Source of the DNA: Pseudomonadota bacterium
GTDB taxonomy: Bacteria > Pseudomonadota > Gammaproteobacteria > UBA5335
Reading direction: 5' to 3'
Length of the DNA stretch: 64,000 nt
Assembly: GCA_002862435.1 (NCBI GenBank)
Contig: PKDC01000028.1
Coordinates: 62,001 to 126,000, forward strand
A model generated the notes under the pieces. It saw only the letters and a list, made by a program, of their open reading frames with translations, did no database searches and was not told the origin of the DNA. The position numbers and the translations under genes are program-made. This document shows, in pieces, positions 17,438 to 26,228 of this stretch (within the stretch, counting starts at the first letter, position 1; every line of letters starts with the position of its first letter).

Positions 17438-17854
17438 ATGTCACGCGATGAATTCAATGGCTGGATGTGGGAGGAAGCCCAGCGCCTGCTGGAGCGGGCC
17501 GACCGGCTGCAGCGCCGGTTTTTTCATCCGCTGCCGGGCAGCGCGCAAAGCCCATGTTGGGCGCCCCCGGTGGACGTGGTGGAAACGCCATCGGGCGTGA
17601 CCATCGTGGTGGCGCTACCTGGCGTGGCAGCGGATCGGATCCAGGTGCGGCTAGAGGCCGACGGCTTGCGCATTGCCGGCGAGCGGCCTTTGCCGATGGG
17701 TGCACGCGAGGGCCGAATTCATCGCCTGGAGATCCCCTTCGGCCGGTTCGAACGGCGCATCGTGCTGCCGCCGGGTGCCTGGGTCCTGCAGCCGATGCAG
17801 ACAGTCGATGGCTGCTTGTCGATTCGTCTGCAGCGTTCGCCTGATGTGCTTTGA
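17438..17854 (+). CDS. Small heat shock protein, Hsp20/alpha-crystallin family
   Basis: This 138-residue chaperone holds unfolding proteins for refolding. A Trp/Arg-rich N-terminal arm (about 1-40) precedes the alpha-crystallin domain: PVDVVETPSGVTIVVALPGV, then LRIAGERPLP and RIHRLEIPFGRFERRIVLPPG, the conserved F-x-R-x-x-x-LP block. The C-terminal I-x-I/V anchor is not obvious. GGAGG lies six bases before the ATG. It is 9 bp upstream of lon and shares the RpoH-like promoter, pairing a holdase with a protease. Confidence 0.9.
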   Translation: MSRDEFNGWMWEEAQRLLERADRLQRRFFHPLPGSAQSPCWAPPVDVVETPSGVTIVVALPGVAADRIQVRLEADGLRIAGERPLPMGAREGRIHRLEIPFGRFERRIVLPPGAWVLQPMQTVDGCLSIRLQRSPDVL

Positions 17855-17863
17855 GGAGATGTC

Positions 17864-20269
17864 ATGAATTCCCCTATCGATCACAGCGCCGCAACGGCCG
17901 ATCAGGCCGTACCCGAAGTGGCCTTGGCGGACGACGTCCTGATCATCCTGCCCGTGCGCAACCTGGTGCTTTATCCCGGTATCGTGCATCCGATCACCAT
18001 TGGGCGGCCCGCTTCCCTTGCCGCAGCCCAGGAAGCCGCTCGCGCCGGTCGGCCGGTGGGTTTGCTGCTGCAGAAAGACCCTGAACAGGAAGATCCCGCG
18101 CCCGAGGACCTGTATCGGGTGGGCACGCTGACCCATATCCTGCGCTACGTCACGGCCCCCGACGGTGGCCACCATCTGGTCTGCCAGGGCGATTCGCGCT
18201 TTCGTGTCGTCGATTTCGTCGCGGGTCATCCCTTTCTTCTCACTCGCATCGATCGGATCGAGGATCGCACGGATCACTCGCCGGAACTGGAGGCACGGCT
18301 GCTGCTGCTCAAGCAGAAGGCCACCGAGGCCCTCAAACTCATGCCGCAGACGCCCGCCGAACTGGTCAATGCCGTGCAATCCATGGAATCGGCTGGCGCT
18401 CTGGCGGATCTGGTGGCGGGTTACCTGGACCTGAAGCCGGACGAAAAGCAGGCCCTGCTGGAACAGATGGATCTGAAGCTGCGGGTGGACGAGGTGCTCA
18501 AGTATCTCAGCCATCGCGTGGAGGTGTTGCGGCTCAGCCGGCAGATTAGCGAGCGTACCAAGGAGCAGATTGACACTCGCCAGCGGGAGGCCTTGCTGCG
18601 CGAGCAGATGCGCACCATCCAGAACGAATTGGGGGAGGGGCAGGGACACGAGGACGAACTGCGTGAATTGCGCGAGGCCATCGAGGCCGCCGGGATGCCG
18701 GCTGCGGTACTTGAAACGGTACACAAGGATCTGCGCCGCCTGGAGCGGATGAGCGATGGCGCCGCCGAGTATGCCATGCTGCGCACCCACCTCGACTGGA
18801 TGGTGGAGCTGCCCTGGAGCCGCCTGAGCGAGGAGCGCCTGGATCTGGCGCAGGCCCAGACCGTGCTCGATGCGGATCATTACGATCTGGAAAAGGTCAA
18901 GCGCCGGATCCTGGAACACCTGGCGGTGCGCAAGCTCAATTCGGAGGGGAAAAGCCCCATCCTGTGCTTTGTGGGCCCGCCCGGCGTGGGCAAGACCTCG
19001 TTAGGCCAGAGCATTGCCCGTGCCATGGGGCGCCCCTTCGAGCGCGTCAGCCTCGGGGGCGTGCATGACGAAGCTGAAATCCGCGGTCACCGGCGCACTT
19101 ACATCGGCGCTCTGCCGGGTAATATCGTTCAGGCGCTGCGCAAGGCCGGCACCCGCAATCCGGTGCTGATGCTTGATGAGATCGACAAGCTGGGCAGTGG
19201 CGTCCAGGGCGATCCGGCCTCGGCCCTGCTGGAGGTGCTCGATCCTGAGCAAAACGCGACCTTCCGGGATAACTACCTGGGCGTGCCGTTCGACCTGTCG
19301 CGGGTGCTGTTCATTGCCACCGCCAACGTGCTGGACCAGATCCCGGCGCCGCTGCGCGATCGCATGGAGGTGATCGAGCTGCCCGGCTACACCGAAGAGG
19401 ACAAGCTGGAGATCGCCCGTCGCTACCTGCTGGATCGGCAGCGGGGCGGTGCAGGACTCACCCCCGAGCAATGCGAGATCACCGATGCGGCGATCGCTGG
19501 TGTGATTCGCGGCTACACCCGCGAGGCCGGCTGCCGCAACCTGGAGCGCGAGCTGGGAAATCTGTGCCGGCATGCGGCGCTGAAGGTGGCCTTGGGCGCG
19601 TCGGGCCCCAACCGCATCGATGCGCCCGATCTGGCTGCGATTTTGGGTCCGGTGCGCTTCGAACCGGAAACCGCCTCGCGCACCAGCGTGCCGGGGGTCG
19701 CCACCGGCTTGGCCTGGACCCCGGTGGGCGGCGAGATCCTGTTCGTGGAGGCCAGTCGGGCGCCGGGCAGCGGACGGCTGATTCTCACTGGCCAGTTGGG
19801 CGAGGTGATGAAGGAAAGCGCCCAGGCCGCGCTGAGTCTGCTCAAGGCGCAGGCGGTGACGCTGGGGATCGATCCGGCAGTTTTCGATCGGCAGGATATC
19901 CATATCCACGTGCCTGCCGGCGCGATTCCCAAGGATGGTCCCAGCGCCGGGGTGGCCCTGTTCACGGCATTGGCTTCCCTCCTACTGGAGCGGACCGTCC
20001 GCCCCGATGTTGCCATGACGGGCGAGATCACCCTGCGCGGCCTGGTGCTGCCAGTCGGCGGTATCAAGGAAAAGGTGCTTGCCGCTCACCGGGCGGGGGT
20101 CACCAAGGTGTTGCTACCAGCGCGCAACCGGCGCGACTTCGAGGAAATCCCTGAGTCGGTGCGTCGCCAGATGGGTTTTGTCTGGCTGGAGACTGTGGGT
20201 GATGCCCTGATCGAGGCGCTGGAGGTTTCCGCCGTGACCGCGGATCACGCGACGGAATATAGGGCATGA
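17864..20269 (+). CDS. lon: ATP-dependent Lon protease
   Basis: This 801-residue cytoplasmic AAA+ serine protease degrades damaged and regulatory proteins. The N-terminal LON domain begins [20 protein letters not shown]. Walker A is GPPGVGKTS near 371-379. The central part has the [20 protein letters not shown] element. The catalytic dyad is Ser694 in PKDGPSAGV and Lys737 in [14 protein letters not shown], with the same 43-residue spacing as in E. coli Lon. A GAGGAG site precedes the ATG. Lon genes are often next to clpX and hup; here it follows hsp20 instead, so it may be a stress-dedicated copy, but other copies cannot be seen in this window. Confidence 0.95.
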   Translation: MNSPIDHSAATADQAVPEVALADDVLIILPVRNLVLYPGIVHPITIGRPASLAAAQEAARAGRPVGLLLQKDPEQEDPAPEDLYRVGTLTHILRYVTAPDGGHHLVCQGDSRFRVVDFVAGHPFLLTRIDRIEDRTDHSPELEARLLLLKQKATEALKLMPQTPAELVNAVQSMESAGALADLVAGYLDLKPDEKQALLEQMDLKLRVDEVLKYLSHRVEVLRLSRQISERTKEQIDTRQREALLREQMRTIQNELGEGQGHEDELRELREAIEAAGMPAAVLETVHKDLRRLERMSDGAAEYAMLRTHLDWMVELPWSRLSEERLDLAQAQTVLDADHYDLEKVKRRILEHLAVRKLNSEGKSPILCFVGPPGVGKTSLGQSIARAMGRPFERVSLGGVHDEAEIRGHRRTYIGALPGNIVQALRKAGTRNPVLMLDEIDKLGSGVQGDPASALLEVLDPEQNATFRDNYLGVPFDLSRVLFIATANVLDQIPAPLRDRMEVIELPGYTEEDKLEIARRYLLDRQRGGAGLTPEQCEITDAAIAGVIRGYTREAGCRNLERELGNLCRHAALKVALGASGPNRIDAPDLAAILGPVRFEPETASRTSVPGVATGLAWTPVGGEILFVEASRAPGSGRLILTGQLGEVMKESAQAALSLLKAQAVTLGIDPAVFDRQDIHIHVPAGAIPKDGPSAGVALFTALASLLLERTVRPDVAMTGEITLRGLVLPVGGIKEKVLAAHRAGVTKVLLPARNRRDFEEIPESVRRQMGFVWLETVGDALIEALEVSAVTADHATEYRA

Positions 20270-20415
20270 TGTTCCAATCACCGCGCTTCTTGCACGCGCT
20301 GGCGGGGAAATACAGTCGAGTGCAACCCGGAGAATCTGGAGAGCCCGCATCATCGAAGAAACGACTTGAATCAGCGTCGAGGGGCCATGTTTTTTCCCGT
20401 GAGGGGAGGGGAGGT

Positions 20416-20421
20416 TATACT
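20416..20421 (+). promoter_or_regulatory. Candidate -10 box for the tRNA-Arg gene
   Basis: TATACT matches five of six bases of the sigma-70 -10 box and lies 45 bases before the tRNA. No good -35 box is seen at the right distance. Confidence 0.35.
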
Positions 20422-20465
20422 GCCGCCTCCAACGGAGGCCGTTAAGTGCCCCGGCCCCGCTGCAT

Positions 20466-20542
20466 GCCCCGGTAGCTCAGCTGGATAGAGCGTCCCCCTC
20501 CTAAGGGGAAGGTCACACGTTCAAATCGTGTTCGGGGCACCA
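20466..20542 (+). tRNA. tRNA-Arg (anticodon CCU)
   Basis: This is a 77-base cloverleaf with the 3' CCA encoded. Acceptor GCCCCGG (20466-20472) pairs with TCGGGGC (20532-20538). The anticodon stem TCCCC/GGGGA encloses the loop CTCCTAA with anticodon CCT at 20500-20502. The T-arm contains GTTCAAAT. It reads AGG codons. It stands alone, between lon and a gene on the opposite strand; no integrase or attachment repeat is next to it. Confidence 0.97.
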
Positions 20543-20557
20543 TTCTTCCGGCCGCCG

Positions 20558-21352
20558 TCATTGGCGCGGCGACCCCAGAACACGGGCGAGGAAATCGCCC
20601 ATGGCCTGCCAGGCGCGCTCCGCAGTTCGTGCATCGTAGGCCACGCCTTCCATGCCGAGACGGCTCGCTTCGGGATTGCTGAAACCGTGTTGGGCGCCAC
20701 CGAAAATCACCATCTGCCAGTCCGCACCGGCTGCTTCCATGCCTTGCTGGAATGCCTGTATCTCTTCAGGTTTGGTGAAGGGATCAGCCGCGCCGTGCAG
20801 CACCAGAACGGCGGATTGGATATTCGACAGATCTTCCGGCTGGGGTGCGGTCAAGCCGCCGTGAACCGAGACCACGCCGCGTACGGGCGCGCCGCTATAG
20901 GCCAGTTCGAGCACGGTGGTGCCGCCGAAGCAATAGCCCACGGCCGCTATTCGGCTGGGGTCCACGCCACGCTGGCGCATCAGCGCTTCCAGCGCCCCCT
21001 CGGCGCGGCTGCGAAACAGTGCCTTGTTCTTCACGGCGCCGGCGAGGGAGCCGGCTTCCGCAGGATCATGGGTGCTGATGCCATTCCCGTACATGTCCGC
21101 CGCAAGCACCACGTAGCCCTTGGCGGCCAAGGCATCGGCCTGATGCCTGGCAAAGCTGTTGAGGCCCCACCATTCATGAAACACCAGGACGCCGGGACGG
21201 GGGCCGGTGAGCCGGTCATCGTAGGTGAGATAACCCACCATGTTCTGGTCGCCCGCCGTGTAAGGGAGCGTCGTTGACACGATTCCCGCGTGCACAGGCG
21301 GGGCAATCAGGGCCAATAGCATCAGCGTGTAGATCAGGCGATGTCGCAACAT
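20558..21352 (-). CDS. Exported dienelactone-hydrolase-family protein
   Basis: This is a 264-residue alpha/beta hydrolase. A signal peptide (MLRHRLIYTLMLLALIAPPVHA) points to the periplasm. The catalytic triad of the dienelactone hydrolase family is visible: Cys in VGYCFGGTT, Asp in LHGAADPFTKPEE and His in FGGAQHGFSNP. The HEWWGLN motif near 59 is also typical. Substrate is unknown; many exported members are of unassigned function. It is transcribed toward the tRNA-Arg gene and is divergent from pfkA, with about 136 bp between the starts. Confidence 0.88.
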   Translation of the reverse strand: MLRHRLIYTLMLLALIAPPVHAGIVSTTLPYTAGDQNMVGYLTYDDRLTGPRPGVLVFHEWWGLNSFARHQADALAAKGYVVLAADMYGNGISTHDPAEAGSLAGAVKNKALFRSRAEGALEALMRQRGVDPSRIAAVGYCFGGTTVLELAYSGAPVRGVVSVHGGLTAPQPEDLSNIQSAVLVLHGAADPFTKPEEIQAFQQGMEAAGADWQMVIFGGAQHGFSNPEASRLGMEGVAYDARTAERAWQAMGDFLARVLGSPRQ

Positions 21353-21488
21353 GGAAAGTCTCCTTGGATTATCGCTGCCCGCTGCTAAAGAAGTCTGGCC
21401 TGCCGAAGGCCCCTGAGCGTATTCTTGACCGTGAACTGATTGTAAAGAATCGCTCCGTCATCCATCCAATCATTCCGGGGGTCCCGTC

Positions 21489-22481
21489 ATGACTTTGAGT
21501 CCTGCTACGCCGTCCATTCAACGGATTGCCGTCATGACCAGCGGCGGCGATTCGCCGGGCATGAATGCCTCGATCCGCGCCGTTGTGCGCTATGCGCTGC
21601 ATTTCGGGATCGAGGTCATGGGTATCCAGCGCGGTTATTTCGGTTTGGTGAACGATGATTTGATCCCACTCGGTGCGCGTGAAGTGGGCGGCAAGATTCA
21701 GGAGGGGGGGACTTTCCTGCGCAGCGCGCGCCTGCCCGAATTCAAGCAGCCTGAGGTGCAGCAGCGGGCACTGGACGTGCTGGCCCGCCACCGCATCGGT
21801 GGGCTGGTGGTGATCGGGGGGGACGGTTCGCTGGCAGGCGCTACGGCGCTGCACAATCGGGGCTTTCCGGTGGTGGGGATTCCCGCGAGCATCGACAACG
21901 ACATCATGGGCACCGATGCCACCATCGGCATGGATACGGCGCTGAATACCATCCTGGAGGCAATCGACCGCCTGCGTGACACGGCCAGCAGCCACGGGCG
22001 CATTTTCATCGTCGAGGCCATGGGTCGGCATTGCGGCTACCTCGCCTTGATGGCGGGCTATACCGGCGGCGCCGAGTTGATCCACATTCCCGAATTGCCA
22101 TTGGAACTCGATGAGATCCTGGCCACGGTCGAACAGGCCTGGGTCCGCGAGAAGGCGCATGTCATTGTGATGGTGGCGGAGGGCGCGGCCCATTCCGTGG
22201 CTGAAATCGCGGCTTACATCGAGGAAAAGCACAAAGGATTCGAATGCCGCGTGACGCAGTTGGGGCATGTGCAACGCGGCGGGCGCCCGACCCATTTCGA
22301 CCGTCTGCTGGCCAGTCGCCTGGGCGTCAAGGCCGTGGAATGCCTGCGTGACGGGCAAACTGGCACCATGGTCGGCTTGCAAGGCAAGCAACTGGTGGCG
22401 GTGCCCTTGTCCGAGGTGGTGGGACGCAATAAGCGGGCCCCGGCCGAGGAATACCAGATCATCCGCATCCTCGCCCAGTAG
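21489..22481 (+). CDS. pfkA: ATP-type 6-phosphofructokinase
   Basis: This 330-residue cytoplasmic enzyme phosphorylates fructose 6-phosphate. The nucleotide loop TSGGDSPGMNA near 17-27, IQRGYFGL, VVIGGDGSLAGA, PASIDNDIMGTDATIGMDTA and EAMGRHCGYLA are all present. The GGDGS form (Gly, not the second Asp of GGDD) points to ATP rather than pyrophosphate as phosphoryl donor; this is inference from family rules. Methane oxidisers often use the pyrophosphate type, so the ATP form is worth noting. A G-rich stretch precedes the ATG. Confidence 0.92.
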   Translation: MTLSPATPSIQRIAVMTSGGDSPGMNASIRAVVRYALHFGIEVMGIQRGYFGLVNDDLIPLGAREVGGKIQEGGTFLRSARLPEFKQPEVQQRALDVLARHRIGGLVVIGGDGSLAGATALHNRGFPVVGIPASIDNDIMGTDATIGMDTALNTILEAIDRLRDTASSHGRIFIVEAMGRHCGYLALMAGYTGGAELIHIPELPLELDEILATVEQAWVREKAHVIVMVAEGAAHSVAEIAAYIEEKHKGFECRVTQLGHVQRGGRPTHFDRLLASRLGVKAVECLRDGQTGTMVGLQGKQLVAVPLSEVVGRNKRAPAEEYQIIRILAQ

Positions 22482-22508
22482 CATGGTTCACCAGCCCGCA
22501 ATCGCGCG

Positions 22509-22786
22509 ATGCCTGTTTCCTGGCCGGATGAACTGACGCCGGCTGCTGCCCGCGTCTTGCAGGAACAATTGCGGACACACGTCATCCGCAAGGGTCGTCT
22601 GGACGACGTGCGCTGGGTCGCGGGGGTGGATGTCGCGTTTCCGGCCCAGGGCGCCGTATCACGCGGTGCAGCCGTGTTGTTGCGCTTTCCGCAAATGGTG
22701 CCGGTGGCAAGCAGCGTGGCCGAGTTGCCGACGCGCTTTCCCTATGTGCCCGGACTGCTGTCGTTCCGCGAGTTGCCGGCGCTCTC
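22509..22786 (+). pseudogene. nfi: Endonuclease V, N-terminal fragment of a disrupted gene
   Basis: Endonuclease V cuts DNA next to deaminated bases. The fragment has the start LTPAAARVLQEQLRTHVI, the metal-binding Asp in VRWVAGVDVAF and the YVPGLLSFRELPAL motif with its catalytic Glu. Homology stops at about 22786. The frame continues only to 22826 through unrelated sequence, which is IS91-family DNA on the other strand. The central part of the enzyme (the DGHG and IGVAK motifs) is nowhere nearby. The C-terminal end reappears at 25451. The gene is therefore broken by an insertion with loss of its middle. Confidence 0.88.
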
Positions 22787-23257
22787 CATGATCGCCGGGC
22801 GGCTGGCGAACAGAAAGCGCAGTTGAATAGGGAGCTGGGCACTCAGTGGCGCATGGGTTGTTCGGGCAAGACTTCGTCGACCAGTAATGCGGCACTTTCG
22901 ACCCTGCATCACGCTCCGCAGCTCGGGCAAAAACCACAGCGTTTGCAACTGAACGCAACCAGATGCCTGAAGTGGCAGCTCACGCAACCTAACCGCAGGA
23001 AGCCATGTTCCATGCCGCCCACACTTGAGGTAATCCTCGAACTCGTACCGGACATACGCCGGCAATTCCACGCCCTTCTGCGCCAAATGGGCAATGAATG
23101 CCGGGTAATCTCTGGGACAATCCAATTCCGAAGAGTTTGTTCGGACCGGTGGTACTGGTAACGACCAGCACCCCTCTCCCGGGTAGTCGTCCTGGCCACC
23201 GCCGCGTGGGGCATGATCCGTATCTTTGCGATACTGCATTTTTGTACGGTCTATCAC
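22787..23257 (-). pseudogene. IS91-family transposase remnant, frameshifted and truncated
   Basis: Reading the minus strand from 23257 gives LDCPRDYPAFIAHLAQKGVE and LPAYVRYEFEDYLKCG, the start of IS91-type transposases. After a frameshift follows HGFLRLGCVSCHFRHLVAFS and CKRCGFCPSCGA, the zinc-binding domain. After another shift come SAALLVDEVLPEQPMRH, a stop, then QLRFLFASRPAIM in a third frame. At least two frameshifts and one stop are present, and everything beyond ASRPAIM (the catalytic HUH-type part) is missing at the junction with endonuclease V. It cannot encode a working transposase. Confidence 0.85.
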
Positions 23258-23340
23258 TCGACTTCAGGATTTTGAAGCCTCAACTGTGATACCAGTCAGT
23301 GCCGGTCACTCCCATTCAATCGTCGCCCAAGAATAGCTTA

Positions 23341-23377
23341 GGCATAGAAGTGCCTCCTCAGATGGCACTTCTATGCC
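23341..23377. repeat. 14-bp perfect inverted repeat
   Basis: GGCATAGAAGTGCC (23341-23354) and GGCACTTCTATGCC (23364-23377) are exact reverse complements around a 9-base loop. It lies between the IS91 remnant and the acyltransferase gene. No T run follows. It may be an element end structure, an operator or part of the acyltransferase leader. Confidence 0.7.
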
Positions 23378-23427
23378 GCGGCTCAACGCTTCACAATGAA
23401 GTTCGATTGAACAATGAACGTAGAGCG

Positions 23428-25440
23428 ATGAGGTCCAGCGTCAACCAGTCCAACGGTTACATCCCCGGCATTGATGGCCTGCGCGCAGTGGCCGTGCTGT
23501 CGGTCTTGCTGTTCCACATGCGGGCAATTTTCCTCCCAGGTGGATTTGCAGGGGTGGACGTGTTTTTCGTGATCTCCGGCTACGTCGTGAGTGCGAGCCT
23601 GGCACATCGACCGGAATTGCACTTTGGCCGCTATCTTCTTGGCTTTTATACGCGCCGCATTGTGCGTATCTTTCCGGCCTTGCTGCTGTGCGTCCTGCTG
23701 ACAGGCGTCGCGACATCGTTGCTGGTGCCGGTGTCTTGGCTAAGTGAGACGACCTCGTACACCGGCATGGCTTCCGTCTTCGGCTTGAGCAACTTCGCGC
23801 TGGTCTGGTACAGCGACGGCTACTTCTCGCCTCGCGCTGAATTCAATCCCTTCACCCACACGTGGTCGCTCGCAGTCGAGGAGCAGTTCTACCTGATCTT
23901 CCCGCTGTTGTTTTTCATGTGGTTCCGTCATCGGTCGCGATCTGACGTCATCGGTTGGCTCTGCCGCCAGTTGATTCCGATTGCCTTGCTTGCCTCTCTC
24001 GGATATTGCGCGTATGGGACCAGCACGCGACAAGAACTGGCCTACTACATGCTGCCCAGCCGGTTCTGGGAACTGGCTTCCGGGGCCATGCTTTTTCGCT
24101 TGCACCACGCAGGTCGGTGCCTGCCTACAGGCCCACGTTTCGCGGGAGCATCAATCGTTGCCGGTGCGGCACTGATCGGGTTGACGTTCGTCTGGGCCGA
24201 CGCCAAAGCGTTTCCGTTTCCGTGGGCAATACCGGCGGTGTTGGGCGCCATGCTGATCATCATCGGGAGCGTCGGAGACATCGCCCGTAGCTCTTGGCCT
24301 GGCGCATTGATGGGCAGTCGCCCTATGACCGACATTGGCAAAATTTCGTACTCGCTGTATCTCTGGCATTGGCCGGTACTGGTGTTGCTGCGCTGGACGA
24401 TCGGTCTGGACTCCGCTGCGTACCTGGTGCTGGCGGCGGCGATGTCGTTTGCGCTTGCGGTCTTTTCGTACCACCGAATCGAGCAGGGGGCGTGGTGGCG
24501 TCTGAGAATTGCGGGCTGGAAGACCGGGCGGATCGCCGCCTATGGCATCGCGGGCATGATACTGTCCGCGCTCTGCCTCGGCGCAGTTTTGAAATCGCGG
24601 CCATACATCAGCCTCAGCGTCACGCGCGACCAGCAGACCTGGTATCCGCAATCGTGGCCGTCGGCCACTGCGCAGCAGCCCGCACCCGCCAATATGCTGA
24701 CAGGCCGCAAGATCTTCGTATGGGGCGACTCCCACGCTGGCGCCTATAGCACCATGCTGCAAATTCTCAGGGAGCAGACTGGCGCCCAGGTCTTCGTCTA
24801 TTCGAGGGGAGGATGTGCCGTTGCAGCACTGGACAATCCCGCCGCCACGCAATGCCGTGCCTGGGTCGCCGAAACGGCGACAGAGATCACAAGCAAGGCG
24901 AGCGCGGGAGACGTCGTGTTTCTCGCGTCGCTGCGTGTACCGCGGCTTGTCGATCAATGGGAGGTTCTCGGCACCCCTTCCTCGGTGCACGGTAGTGCGG
25001 CGCCACTCGATGTGAAGCGGCTCCAGTCGGTACAGGAGGCCGCGGCACTCGTCGACATCTTCGAACGGGTCGGTATGCGGGTCATCATCGATGCCCCAAA
25101 GCCGATTTTTAAGTCGCCGCCGTTTCGCTGCTCTGACGCCTTCAACGCCAACAATCCCATCTGTGCGGGCGGGTTCGTGCTGGAGCGATCTTTCCTGGAA
25201 TCACACCGACAGCCCACCATGAACGCATTGGCACACCTCAAGGCATTGCACCCGTCCCTTGTGGTGTGGGATCCATTCCCCATCCTTTGCCCTGGCAATG
25301 CGTGCTCCGCGTTCGATGGCAGCGTGCCGTTGTTCTTCGATGGCGACCACCTGAGTGCCCATGGCAACCGCATGCTCTACCCCTCGTTTCTTGACGTGGT
25401 GATGTCGAGCTTGCCGGACCGCGCAACGCTGATACCTTGA
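23428..25440 (+). CDS. OafA/YrhL-type membrane acyltransferase with C-terminal SGNH domain
   Basis: This predicted 670-residue inner-membrane protein O-acetylates surface glycans. Residues about 10-380 form the Acyltransferase_3 domain with ten or so helices: IPGIDGLRAVAVLSVLLFH, PGGFAGVDVFFVISGYV, RRIVRIFPALL and HTWSLAVEEQFYLIFP. The periplasmic C-terminal SGNH esterase-like domain has IFVWGDSHAGAY (Ser) and FDGDHLSAHGNRML (Asp and His). The ATG at 23428 was chosen because it directly precedes the conserved start; the frame is open further up to 23299. The whole gene lies inside the split endonuclease V gene, next to an IS91 remnant, so it was probably brought in by transfer. Confidence 0.9.
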   Translation: MRSSVNQSNGYIPGIDGLRAVAVLSVLLFHMRAIFLPGGFAGVDVFFVISGYVVSASLAHRPELHFGRYLLGFYTRRIVRIFPALLLCVLLTGVATSLLVPVSWLSETTSYTGMASVFGLSNFALVWYSDGYFSPRAEFNPFTHTWSLAVEEQFYLIFPLLFFMWFRHRSRSDVIGWLCRQLIPIALLASLGYCAYGTSTRQELAYYMLPSRFWELASGAMLFRLHHAGRCLPTGPRFAGASIVAGAALIGLTFVWADAKAFPFPWAIPAVLGAMLIIIGSVGDIARSSWPGALMGSRPMTDIGKISYSLYLWHWPVLVLLRWTIGLDSAAYLVLAAAMSFALAVFSYHRIEQGAWWRLRIAGWKTGRIAAYGIAGMILSALCLGAVLKSRPYISLSVTRDQQTWYPQSWPSATAQQPAPANMLTGRKIFVWGDSHAGAYSTMLQILREQTGAQVFVYSRGGCAVAALDNPAATQCRAWVAETATEITSKASAGDVVFLASLRVPRLVDQWEVLGTPSSVHGSAAPLDVKRLQSVQEAAALVDIFERVGMRVIIDAPKPIFKSPPFRCSDAFNANNPICAGGFVLERSFLESHRQPTMNALAHLKALHPSLVVWDPFPILCPGNACSAFDGSVPLFFDGDHLSAHGNRMLYPSFLDVVMSSLPDRATLIP

Positions 25441-25450
25441 TCTGCTCTAG

Positions 25451-25672
25451 CGGGTGCGGCCGGTCATTGTGTCCTGCGGCCATCGCGTGGGTTTGCCGGA
25501 GGCCGTTGCCCTGGTGGAGACGTGTACCCGCGGCTATCGATTGCCGGAGCCAACCCGTCTTGCCGATCGCTTGGCGGGTGCGGCGCCGGGGGCCCCGGTG
25601 CTGGGTGCAGCGGTTCCGGTGCGTTTTCGTTCGGACGCTGCCATCTCCGATCCCTCAGTCCAGGCTTCCTGA
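25451..25672 (+). pseudogene. nfi: Endonuclease V, C-terminal fragment
   Basis: The frame gives [20 protein letters not shown] and [18 protein letters not shown], the last 60 or so residues of endonuclease V (E. coli has GHRVS and [11 protein letters not shown] at this place). A stop codon at 25448-25450 lies directly in front, and there is no valid start for a protein. With the fragment at 22509 it frames the inserted segment. The extra tail after RLAG shows no conserved motif. Confidence 0.85.
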
Positions 25673-25831
25673 CCAGCGCAACCCGGCGCATCATGCGCTT
25701 CACTGCGGCGAACCTGAGCCTTCGCCGGACGGTCATAACAACGTGCCAAGCTTGAAAGGCAAGCGGGAAGCTCCGTCCCTTTATTGAGCCCACATCCAGC
25801 CGCTGCGCGGCGGCCCATGAGGAGAAATCAC

Positions 25832-26206
25832 ATGCCTGGTTTTCTGATTCGCCTGTTCGTCACGGCCCTGGCGCTGGGGATTGCTTCGGCCATCGTGCCG
25901 GGCCTCACCATCACGGGCTTCTGGACCCTCCTGGGAGCGGCCTTCCTGCTGGGCTTGGTCAATGCGGTGATCCGGCCGATCCTGATTATCCTGACCTTGC
26001 CCATCACCTTGCTGACCCTGGGCCTGTTTCTGTGGGTGATCAATGCGGCCATGTTGAGTCTGGTGGCCGCCATGATGGATGGCTTTGCCATCAGTGGCTT
26101 CTTTTCCGCCCTGCTCGCCTCGCTGGTGGTGAGCTTGGTGAGTTGGATGGCGTCCTGGTATGTGGGGCCCACAGGCCAGATCGAGATCATCACGGCGCGC
26201 CGTTAA
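25832..26206 (+). CDS. Small membrane protein, phage-holin-4 superfamily (PF04020-like)
   Basis: This 124-residue, strongly hydrophobic protein has four predicted helices and the family pattern AFLLGLVNAVIRPILIILTL followed by PITLLTLGLFLWVINA. These proteins are common chromosomal membrane proteins in proteobacteria; despite the Pfam name they are not shown to be holins. The ATG at 25832 has an AGGAGA site and is preferred to the frame-open codons upstream. It is convergent with metE. Function is unknown. Confidence 0.85.
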   Translation: MPGFLIRLFVTALALGIASAIVPGLTITGFWTLLGAAFLLGLVNAVIRPILIILTLPITLLTLGLFLWVINAAMLSLVAAMMDGFAISGFFSALLASLVVSLVSWMASWYVGPTGQIEIITARR

Positions 26207-26228
26207 GCATTGCATGACCTCCAGGCGT

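Noticed and set aside
20466-20542. tRNA-Arg as an attachment site of a genomic island
   Set aside because: No integrase and no repeat of the tRNA 3' end was seen on either side; the neighbours are ordinary genes.
22509-22826. Short endonuclease V reading frame taken as a sequencing frameshift of a full gene
   Set aside because: The sequence after 22786 matches an IS91 transposase on the other strand, and the enzyme's end is found 2.7 kb away, so it is an insertion, not a base error.
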